From: Pseudomonadota bacterium
Lineage (GTDB): Bacteria; Pseudomonadota; Alphaproteobacteria; Rhizobiales; Xanthobacteraceae
DNA length: 64,000 nucleotides
Reading direction: 5' to 3'
Assembly (NCBI GenBank): GCA_018971625.1
Contig: JAGXAJ010000008.1
Span: forward strand, 16,484 to 80,483
Below, one piece after another: positions 56,679 through 64,000 of this stretch. The notes under the pieces were generated by a model. That model was not told where the DNA came from and made no database searches. It saw only the letters and a list, made by a program, of their open reading frames with translations. A program made the position numbers and the translations under genes. The first letter of the stretch is position 1, and every line of letters starts with the position of its first letter.

Positions 56679-57788
56679 ATGAAAACGCGCGCCGCGGTTG
56701 CTTTTGAAGCCAAGAAGCCGCTCGAAATCGTCGAACTCGATCTGGAAGGTCCGAAGGCGGGTGAGGTCCTGGTCGAGATCAAGGCGACGGGGATCTGCCA
56801 CACTGATGCCTATACGCTGGATGGCTTCGACAGCGAGGGAATATTTCCGTCGATCCTGGGCCATGAAGGCGCTGGCATCGTGCGCGAGCTGGGATCCGGC
56901 GTCACCTCGGTCAAACCGGGCGATCACGTGATCCCGCTCTACACGCCGGAATGCCGCCAGTGCAAAAGCTGCCTCAGCCAGAAGACCAATCTCTGCACAG
57001 CGATCCGCGCCACGCAGGGCAAGGGCCTGATGCCCGACGGCACCTCGCGCTTCAGCCACGAGGGTAAGACGATTTTCCACTACATGGGCTGCTCGACCTT
57101 TTCCAATTTCACGGTGCTGCCGGAGATCGCGGTCGCCAAGATTCGTGAGGACGCGCCGTTCGACAAGAGCTGCTATATCGGCTGCGGCGTGACGACTGGC
57201 GTTGGCGCCGTAGTCAACACCGCCAAAGTCACGCCGGGCTCCAACGTCGTGGTGTTTGGCCTTGGTGGTATCGGACTCAATGTCATCCAGGGCGCGCGGA
57301 TGGTGGGCGCTGACAAGATCATCGGCGTCGACATCAACGATTCCAAGGACCAATGGGGCCGCCGTTTCGGCATGACGCATTTCGTGAACCCGAAGAAGGT
57401 CGATGGCGATATCGTCCAGCACTTGGTCGGGCTAACCGACGGCGGCGCCGATTTCACCTTCGACTGCACCGGCAATACCAACGTGATGCGCCAGGCGCTG
57501 GAAGCCTGTCATCGCGGCTGGGGCGTATCTGTCGTGATCGGCGTTGCCGAAGCTGGCAAGGAGATCGCCACGCGACCATTCCAGCTGGTGACGGGCCGGG
57601 TCTGGAAAGGTACCGCATTCGGCGGCGCCCGCGGCCGCACCGACGTGCCGAGGATTGTCGACTGGTACATGAACGGCAAGATTCAGATCGATCCAATGAT
57701 CACCCATGTTCTCAAGCTCGAGGATATCAACAAGGGCTTCGACCTCATGCACGAGGGCAAGTCGATCCGGTCGGTCGTCGTATTCTAA
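56679..57788 (+). CDS. S-(hydroxymethyl)glutathione dehydrogenase / class III alcohol dehydrogenase
   Basis: [68 protein letters not shown]; adhC/frmA type. Confidence 0.95.
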   Translation: MKTRAAVAFEAKKPLEIVELDLEGPKAGEVLVEIKATGICHTDAYTLDGFDSEGIFPSILGHEGAGIVRELGSGVTSVKPGDHVIPLYTPECRQCKSCLSQKTNLCTAIRATQGKGLMPDGTSRFSHEGKTIFHYMGCSTFSNFTVLPEIAVAKIREDAPFDKSCYIGCGVTTGVGAVVNTAKVTPGSNVVVFGLGGIGLNVIQGARMVGADKIIGVDINDSKDQWGRRFGMTHFVNPKKVDGDIVQHLVGLTDGGADFTFDCTGNTNVMRQALEACHRGWGVSVVIGVAEAGKEIATRPFQLVTGRVWKGTAFGGARGRTDVPRIVDWYMNGKIQIDPMITHVLKLEDINKGFDLMHEGKSIRSVVVF

Positions 57789-57873
57789 GTTTGCAGAAAC
57801 TGCGCTTCAATCAAGGTGGCCACGCTTCCACAGGGGCCCGAGGAGCATCGTATCTGAGCCTGGCGGAAACTCC

Positions 57874-59391
57874 CTACCTCGGTTCGACAGTCAGCGGATG
57901 CAATTTACGCAGTTCTCTACAAGCAGTTCGAATCATTCCCTTCGCAGCTTCGCGCTCTTGTCCGACGAGCATGCCCGACGCAAATGCACGCGCACGCCTG
58001 TTTTGGAGGGGCGCTGTTAGCGCGGCCTCCTTTGCCATTTCCTCGTGCGCTTTGGCATCATTTAGCGTACCTAAGACATTTTGAATTTTCTTGAGACGCG
58101 TCACAAGCCGGTCAAGCTTCTTGCGATCTTTATCTGCGTAAAGGCTCTGGAAGAATTCCACACCATAACGAACTTTTTTGATCTTGATCCTCAGCTTGTG
58201 CCTCTCCTCAGGCGACAATTCTTCGAGATGCCCTGCTTGTTTGCGTGCCTTCTTGATCCGACGATCAAGGATGGCCGCTGCAGTACGGCCGATCAATGCC
58301 TCGGTATTGTCCTCGCACACATTTCTTCGAGTCTCGATCCACTCCAGAATGTCGATCAGCAGGTGGCGAAACCGCGGCGCCTCGGTAGCACGCCGCGCAT
58401 CCTCGAAAGCTGCATTGCGCTTTGCCGTAAACTGAGATTCGATCGCGCGAGCGCCGCGCTTGGGCTTACTCTTCGCAACAAATGGAAACAGCCACTCCTC
58501 GAGAAATACATCGATTTCCCGCGCGGGGGCTAGTTCGTCCGTGAGCCATTTAAGCTCGGTCTTGATCCTGGCCGTGCTGGCGTTCGGAAGTATTTTATTG
58601 AACAGCGAGATGGCGGCTCGCAGCCGTCGCAATCCGACCCGCATCTGATGGATAGCTTCGGCATCGAGCGCTCTCACCGCGTCGACGTTTGTCGAGAAGT
58701 GACGCAATGCTGAGAACGCTATCACCTCGAATGCTTCAAGTGAGCTTAGTTTGCTATCGAGGTGAATAGGTTCGGCCCGGGTTGCCGCCTCTCTAGCGCC
58801 ATTGGTGAGCAGATAGCCGCGTTCCGATTTCGATCGCAGGTCGAGTTGCCCGTCAGTTTTCTGCGCCAGAACTTTGGCAAGATGAAACAGATCCGCTGAC
58901 CGCCCGCTTTTTAATTCGAGTTCAAATTCGGAGATCGGCGCTGAACGTCGATTTACAAAAACGCTTCCGCGGTCAACGGCGAGTTCGATCTCGCTGTTGC
59001 CGGCGTGGAAAAGCCGAGTGATGCGACGCACGGAGGTCCGAAAGACAGGCTTTAAGCTGCGGCGTAGCTTTTTGGTGACCAGGTTCTGAAGCGGTGTGTC
59101 GTCGGCCTTGTCGAGATCCGGGACGAGAGTTCCCACCTCGCTCTCCCACTCGCCGCGTGCAAAACTTCCTGTCCCCGCCGCCTTGACGGTCTGAATGTAA
59201 TTTCCGTTCGCCTGTCGAATCCGAAAAGTAAGACCGCGACGCCTTAGCTTATGCTTTTTGGTATCAAAGTACGTCGACAGAAGTTGAGTCTCCGAATGCG
59301 CGTCGCCGCGGGTACCCGCGATTCGAAGCTTCGCGATCTTGGATAAGCTACGTGCCGGGACACGAAATTTTAATTCAAGTTCAAGGCTCAT
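57874..59391 (-). CDS. CYTH and CHAD domain-containing protein (inorganic triphosphatase-like)
   Basis: MSLELELKFRVPARSLSKI (ExExK CYTH motif) then CHAD: VDAVRALDAEAIHQMRVGLRRLRAAISLFNKIL. Confidence 0.93.
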   Translation of the reverse strand: MSLELELKFRVPARSLSKIAKLRIAGTRGDAHSETQLLSTYFDTKKHKLRRRGLTFRIRQANGNYIQTVKAAGTGSFARGEWESEVGTLVPDLDKADDTPLQNLVTKKLRRSLKPVFRTSVRRITRLFHAGNSEIELAVDRGSVFVNRRSAPISEFELELKSGRSADLFHLAKVLAQKTDGQLDLRSKSERGYLLTNGAREAATRAEPIHLDSKLSSLEAFEVIAFSALRHFSTNVDAVRALDAEAIHQMRVGLRRLRAAISLFNKILPNASTARIKTELKWLTDELAPAREIDVFLEEWLFPFVAKSKPKRGARAIESQFTAKRNAAFEDARRATEAPRFRHLLIDILEWIETRRNVCEDNTEALIGRTAAAILDRRIKKARKQAGHLEELSPEERHKLRIKIKKVRYGVEFFQSLYADKDRKKLDRLVTRLKKIQNVLGTLNDAKAHEEMAKEAALTAPLQNRRARAFASGMLVGQEREAAKGMIRTACRELRKLHPLTVEPR

Positions 59392-59617
59392 TGCTGGCTC
59401 GCGGCGCCACGATGAACGACCAATACCGTCCCGTATCGGCCGGTTCCGCAGACGTGCCAGATTTAGCACGAACCAGGCTGCCGAGGACATACGAATTAGA
59501 TGTGAGTCCGGGCACTGACGTAAAGTCGGTTTGATCCAGAACGACGCGGATCGTACGCAACAGCGAAATGACTCGATGGCGTCAGTACGCAATAGCCGCT
59601 TCCGAACGCGTCGGTTA

Positions 59618-59642
59618 GGAACGCTCTTCAAGTTGGGACGTT
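59618..59642 (+). promoter_or_regulatory. EcfG-type promoter match GGAAC-N16-CGTT
   Basis: GGAAC GCTCTTCAAGTTGGGA CGTT in the CHAD-ppa intergenic region, pointing toward ppa but 390 nt upstream. Confidence 0.4.
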
Positions 59643-60031
59643 TGTCCGAAATATTGGTCTTACGAAAGGAGCTTGGCGATCATCCCCGCTCTATCTGCTC
59701 CAAAAACAAACTGCCTGATTTCAAAAGCGTATGCGAGGGCATGGCCGCTCCCGAGAGGCGGTGCGGTGGTATGCTCATTGGCTGTTATCTTCCGGTAGCG
59801 TGCGCTGCCCCCTTGGTACGCAGCCAATTCGGGAACTTCAACCAGACCTATGGTTCGCTCGACGCCGTTATCGGCTTCACGAGTGGCTTTGGATCTCGCT
59901 ATCGTCATTCCGCTCGGGGCGGAGATGGCCGCTGAGATGAGAACCAGACTGCGCGTGACACCAGACTGAAACCGATGGGTATAAGCAGCGCATGAGTATC
60001 GGGCGCTATCGGGCGGCCTAAGGCGGATCAG

Positions 60032-60547
60032 ATGACGAACCCATTTAAGCTGCCGACTTGGGCCGATGACGACCACGTCTACGCTGTCGTTGAAACCCCG
60101 CGTGGGAGTACGTGCAAGCTGGACTTCGATCCGAAGCTGCGAGCGTTCACGCTAGCTAAACCCCTTATGGCCGGCCTTAGCTATCCATACGACTGGGGTT
60201 TCATTCCCTCAACCAAAGCGGAGGACGGCGATCCGCTCGACGTCCTTGTAATACATGACGCCAAGACCTACCCCGGCGTGGTCTTGCGGTGCAGGCCGGT
60301 CGGGATCTTGGAACTTGAGCAAAAAAAGAAGGGCAAGAAGAAGAGAAATGATCGCCTGTTCGCGGTACCGGATCGCTCACCACTTGAGACCGACCTAAAA
60401 GACATTCGCCACTTACCGTCCCGTGCACGTGCAGAACTGGAGCAGTTCTTCCTGGCAACGGACGCCTTGGAGGACAAGAAGATCGACTTTCTGGGCTGGC
60501 GCGGTCCCGCACACGCCATCAAGACGATCAAACTGCTGGCTCACTAA
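60032..60547 (+). CDS. ppa: inorganic diphosphatase
   Basis: VVETPRGSTCKLDFDPKLRAF..YPYDWGFIPSTKAEDGDPLDVLVIHDAKTYPGVVLRCRPVGILEL; basic KKKGKKKRND loop. Confidence 0.92.
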   Translation: MTNPFKLPTWADDDHVYAVVETPRGSTCKLDFDPKLRAFTLAKPLMAGLSYPYDWGFIPSTKAEDGDPLDVLVIHDAKTYPGVVLRCRPVGILELEQKKKGKKKRNDRLFAVPDRSPLETDLKDIRHLPSRARAELEQFFLATDALEDKKIDFLGWRGPAHAIKTIKLLAH

Positions 60548-60707
60548 AAGACCTGTGGAGTGCGCCGCTCGTGCCTACGAATCAAAAGTCTTCGTACGCT
60601 TTGATCTCTGTCATAAAACCTTCATATTATTTCTGTCGTGAGCCGCTTCGATTCATGACAATATTAATACGTACAGATGTCAGTTTGATTTTATTCGGAG
60701 CTCCCGC

Positions 60708-61706
60708 ATGAGTTTGGAATGGCCGGCGCGGCCAGCTTTCCCTTTAAAGTCCTCGTCGACCTGCTCGCCGCGCTCTGCATCGGGCTTCCTGACCTGGTCG
60801 AATCCGCTGGCGTGGTGGTGGGGAATGTTGACGCTGGTCAGCGGCGTCAATGTCGCGGTTTGGTTCGCGCTGTACCGCGAGCTGCCAGAACAACCGGTTG
60901 CCGGCAGCACGTCCGGCGTCGGACTGATGTTAGTGCTTTGCGCGGGCTATGTGTTTGGCTGTGCCTTCAGATCGGTCTTGCCGCGCGCCGATGTGCAGCG
61001 GATCTGTCTGTTCGACACCTGGCTGTCGAGCATTATGGTTGGCCGCTCGGTCGCGACCGTGGCCGAGCTTTGCTTTGTGGCACAGTGGGCGATCGTCCTG
61101 CACCGATTGGGCATGACGACGGGAGCCGACACTGTATTGACTGCTGCATGGGTGATCCTCCCGCTGATCCTGATCGCGGAGTGCTGCTCTTGGCACGCAG
61201 TGCTGACTACCAACTATCTCGGAAACGCCATCGAAAATTCGATCTGGGCGGTGGCGTTCTTCATCGCAGGCATCGCGCTGTGCCGGCTGCTGCCGGAATT
61301 CGACGGGCCGGTGCGCGTGGTCCTCGCCATCGGCCTCGCGGGGATTGTGGCTTATCTGGCGTTCCTGATGACGGTCGACGTTCCCATGTATTTCAATCGC
61401 TGGCGCACTGGAGGCGCGGACGGCAACCGGCATCTCAGCGCGCGCGACGGACTCCGCGACGTCAGCACGCGCTGGGTTGTGACGCACAATCTCACCGAGT
61501 GGAAAGAAGAGATAGCCTGGATGTCGCTTTATTTCAGCATGGCGGTGTGGGCGAGCCTCGCATTGTGCGTCTGCTATTCGCTCGAAGACCAGCTCCCGCG
61601 CTATCGTGCAGAGCCAACAGCCGCGATCTACGCCAGCAGCACCGCGTCGGCTCCGTTCACGGCTTCAGCACCGTCGGTCACCGTCCGCTCTAGCGAAGGC
61701 GCCTGA
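60708..61706 (+). CDS. integral membrane hypothetical protein
   Basis: 332 aa multi-TM ORF; conserved-looking W/C-rich helices; 3' end antisense to the neighbouring gene. Confidence 0.75.
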   Translation: MSLEWPARPAFPLKSSSTCSPRSASGFLTWSNPLAWWWGMLTLVSGVNVAVWFALYRELPEQPVAGSTSGVGLMLVLCAGYVFGCAFRSVLPRADVQRICLFDTWLSSIMVGRSVATVAELCFVAQWAIVLHRLGMTTGADTVLTAAWVILPLILIAECCSWHAVLTTNYLGNAIENSIWAVAFFIAGIALCRLLPEFDGPVRVVLAIGLAGIVAYLAFLMTVDVPMYFNRWRTGGADGNRHLSARDGLRDVSTRWVVTHNLTEWKEEIAWMSLYFSMAVWASLALCVCYSLEDQLPRYRAEPTAAIYASSTASAPFTASAPSVTVRSSEGA

Positions 61707-63400
61707 ACCGAAACGTTTTCGGCAAAGAACCGCGCGACCGCGATATAACGTTCGCCGTCGCCGGCTTCGCATGCCGCGAGTGCTTCTCCTGCCAGCATGC
61801 AGCCGCCGAGCGTCGCGCCGAACAGCCGCAAATATGGCGTCGCTCCCGCCAGCGCCTCGTTCGGTTTCGAAGCGACGCGCTTGAGTAGCCACTTGCTGGT
61901 GCGATCGAGCGCGCCGAGCGCCTCGCGCAATTTTGTTCCTGTGGTGCCGAAAGCTGGATCGTTGGAGCGTTCGACTTGGGTGACGACGCCAGAGAGTTCG
62001 TCGAGTAGCGCGAATACCGATGCGCCATTATTGGCGGCGAGTTTTCGCGCCACCAAGTCGATCGACTGGATGCCATTGGTGCCCTCATAGATCGAGGTGA
62101 TGCGGGCATCGCGGGAATGCTGCGCGGCGCCGGTCTCCTCGATGAAGCCCATGCCGCCGTGGATCTGCACGCCGAGATAAGCCACTTCATTGCCGATGTC
62201 GCTGGAATATGCCTTGGCGATCGGCGTCAGCAGCGCGCCACGGGCTGCGGCATCAGCCCGTACCTTGACGTCCTTGGCTCGTAGGGACACGTCGAGCGCT
62301 ACTGCGGTTGCGTAGCAGATTGTGCGCGCCGCGGCCGTGAGGGTACGCATCTGCATCAGCATGCGCTTGATGTCGGGATGCACGATGATGGGGTCTGAAC
62401 CCTCGCCCTTGCTGCCGAAGGCGTGGCCCTGCCTGCGCTCCTGCGCGAAGGCCAGCGCCTGCTGGTATGCGCGGTCAGCGATGCCGACGCCTTCCAGACC
62501 AACAGCAAGCCGCGCCTGATTCATCATCGTAAACATGCAGAGCATGCCGCGATTTTCCTCGCCGATCAGGTAGCCGACCGCGCCGCCCTTGTCGCCCATC
62601 GTCATGGTGCAGGTCGGCGAAGCATGGATGCCGAGCTTGTGTTCGACGCCGCTAGGATAAATGTCGTTGCGCGCGCCGAGCGAGCCGTCGGCGTTGACGA
62701 GGAATTTAGGAATCAGGAACAGCGAAATACCCTTGGTGCCCGCGGGCGCATCGGGCAATCGGGCCAGCACGAAATGCACGATGTTATCGGTCATGTCGTG
62801 ATCGCCGTAGGTGATGAAGATCTTGGTGCCCTTGATGCGATAGCTGCCGTCGGCCGCGCGCTCGGCGCGGGTGCGCAGCGCGCCGACATCCGATCCTGCC
62901 TGCGGCTCGGTGAGTTGCATGGTGCCGGTCCATTCTCCGGAAACGAGCTTTTCCAAGTACGTCTTTTTCAGCGCGTCGCTGCCATGCGCATCGAGCGCCT
63001 CGATTGCGCTCAAGGTCAGGAGCGGGCAGAGACCGAAGGCGATGTTCGAAGCACTCCAGATTTCGGTGCAGACCGCGTTGATGGCAAGCGGCAGGCCCTG
63101 GCCGCCGAACGCTTCCGGTCCCGACACCGCATTCCAGCCCGCCGCGATCCAGCGCTGGTAGGCATCGGGCCAGCCGGGGGCGGTGGTGACTTTGCCGCCC
63201 TCGAGCTTGATGCCATGTTCGTCGCCGATACGGTTGAGCGGGGCCAGCACGTCGCCGGCGAACTTTCCGGCTTCCTCCAGCACAGCTGCAGTGATATCGG
63301 CGTCGAAGTCACCGTAGTGGCCAGCCTTGACGGCCGCTTCCAGACCGGCGCCGTGATTGAGGGCGAGCAGCATGTCGTTGATCGGCGCGCGATAGGTCAT
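61628..63400 (-). CDS. acyl-CoA dehydrogenase
   Basis: MTYRAPINDMLLALNHGAGLEAAVKAGHYGDFDADI..GTMQLTEPQAGSDVGALRTRAERAADGSYRIKGTKIFITYGDHDMTDNIVHFVLAR. Confidence 0.95.
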   Translation of the reverse strand: MTYRAPINDMLLALNHGAGLEAAVKAGHYGDFDADITAAVLEEAGKFAGDVLAPLNRIGDEHGIKLEGGKVTTAPGWPDAYQRWIAAGWNAVSGPEAFGGQGLPLAINAVCTEIWSASNIAFGLCPLLTLSAIEALDAHGSDALKKTYLEKLVSGEWTGTMQLTEPQAGSDVGALRTRAERAADGSYRIKGTKIFITYGDHDMTDNIVHFVLARLPDAPAGTKGISLFLIPKFLVNADGSLGARNDIYPSGVEHKLGIHASPTCTMTMGDKGGAVGYLIGEENRGMLCMFTMMNQARLAVGLEGVGIADRAYQQALAFAQERRQGHAFGSKGEGSDPIIVHPDIKRMLMQMRTLTAAARTICYATAVALDVSLRAKDVKVRADAAARGALLTPIAKAYSSDIGNEVAYLGVQIHGGMGFIEETGAAQHSRDARITSIYEGTNGIQSIDLVARKLAANNGASVFALLDELSGVVTQVERSNDPAFGTTGTKLREALGALDRTSKWLLKRVASKPNEALAGATPYLRLFGATLGGCMLAGEALAACEAGDGERYIAVARFFAENVSVQAPSLERTVTDGAEAVNGADAVLLA

Positions 63401-63687
63401 GACTGCGGTCTCGCTTGAGGGGTTAAAGGACCCAGAGCGCGGTCTTCCCACGAAACCGCCCTTCCCTCAACTCCGTGAGGGCAGAGAGACATGGAAGGCG
63501 ACCGTTATCCTTGGGAAACGGCCATCACGACAACCGGGCAAAACAGTCCGATTGGCGAGACGGCCTGCCGCGGGCTTCGCCGAATTCAGCTCCCAGCCGG
63601 TTGAAAAGGCTCAACTCCCTCTATAGACCGATGTTACCGAAAGAATCCGCGCGGGCTGTCGTCCCGCCAGTTTCCGGACAGGCCTGT

Positions 63688-63762
63688 TGGGGCGTAGCCA
63701 AGCGGTAAGGCAGCGGATTTTGATTCCGCCATTCGGAGGTTCGATCCCTCCCGCCCCAGCCA
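63688..63762 (+). tRNA. tRNA-Gln (anticodon TTG), CCA encoded
   Basis: TGGGGCGTAGCCAAGCGGTAAGGCAGCGGATTTTGATTCCGCCATTCGGAGGTTCGATCCCTCCCGCCCCAGCCA; acceptor, anticodon (GCGGA-TTTTGAT-TCCGC) and T-stem pair. Confidence 0.95.
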
Positions 63763-64000
63763 GCGACTCGCTCGACCAACGATAGCGAGCACTTTGTGGT
63801 CATCCGTGAAGAATGCGGATTGAGCTGAGAAATAAGCAGAATTGGTCTTGATATAGTATTGGATTTTGCAGGAAAGCGGGGTGATGGACGTCGCTTTCTT
63901 GCGTTTTAGGATTTTGCTTTTGGGCGATTCGTGATTCCCTGACAGCGTTGTCGACATTGGGGAATGCGATGAGCAAGCCGCGGGATGATCGCCAGAAAGA

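Overview
The window is a 64 kb high-GC chromosomal segment that looks like Bradyrhizobiaceae / Rhizobiales, judged from protein flavour and dispersed repeat families. It is mostly ordinary metabolic and transport genes. The main blocks are: a phenylacetyl-CoA epoxidase cluster (paaX-paaABCDE-paaI plus an internally deleted paaK); a phasin locus beside a decayed class III PHA-synthase-like gene; a tetR-adaptor-RND efflux operon; Glu/Leu/Phe/Val dehydrogenase; tandem PfkB kinases; a FAD reductase; enoyl-CoA hydratase; aldehyde dehydrogenase; a homodimeric E1/transketolase-like enzyme; SMP-30 and an intradiol dioxygenase; a CcdA-like protein; an MFS / PRC-barrel / amylo-1,6-glucosidase / ABC exporter / GT4 block; a two-component flavin monooxygenase; an Ogt-like alkyltransferase; class III alcohol dehydrogenase; a CYTH-CHAD protein next to an inorganic pyrophosphatase; an acyl-CoA dehydrogenase; and tRNA-Gln(UUG). 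I found no CRISPR array, prophage, rRNA or intact transposase. The most interesting signals are mostly outside the annotated genes: (i) two perfect TGTGA-N6-TCACA sites, each upstream of a small secreted-protein gene; (ii) three GGAAC-N16/17-CGTT (EcfG-type) promoter matches; (iii) several near-perfect operators (tetR, gntR, phasin, DUF6471); (iv) pseudogene debris (paaK, phaC-like, leuB-like, livF, tctA, dctA, adh fragments); (v) five short exact or near-exact two-copy tandem duplications, three of them in one decayed, lower-GC 2 kb stretch; and (vi) a small membrane-protein ORF missing from the ORF track. All homology calls come from reading motifs by eye; no searches were run.
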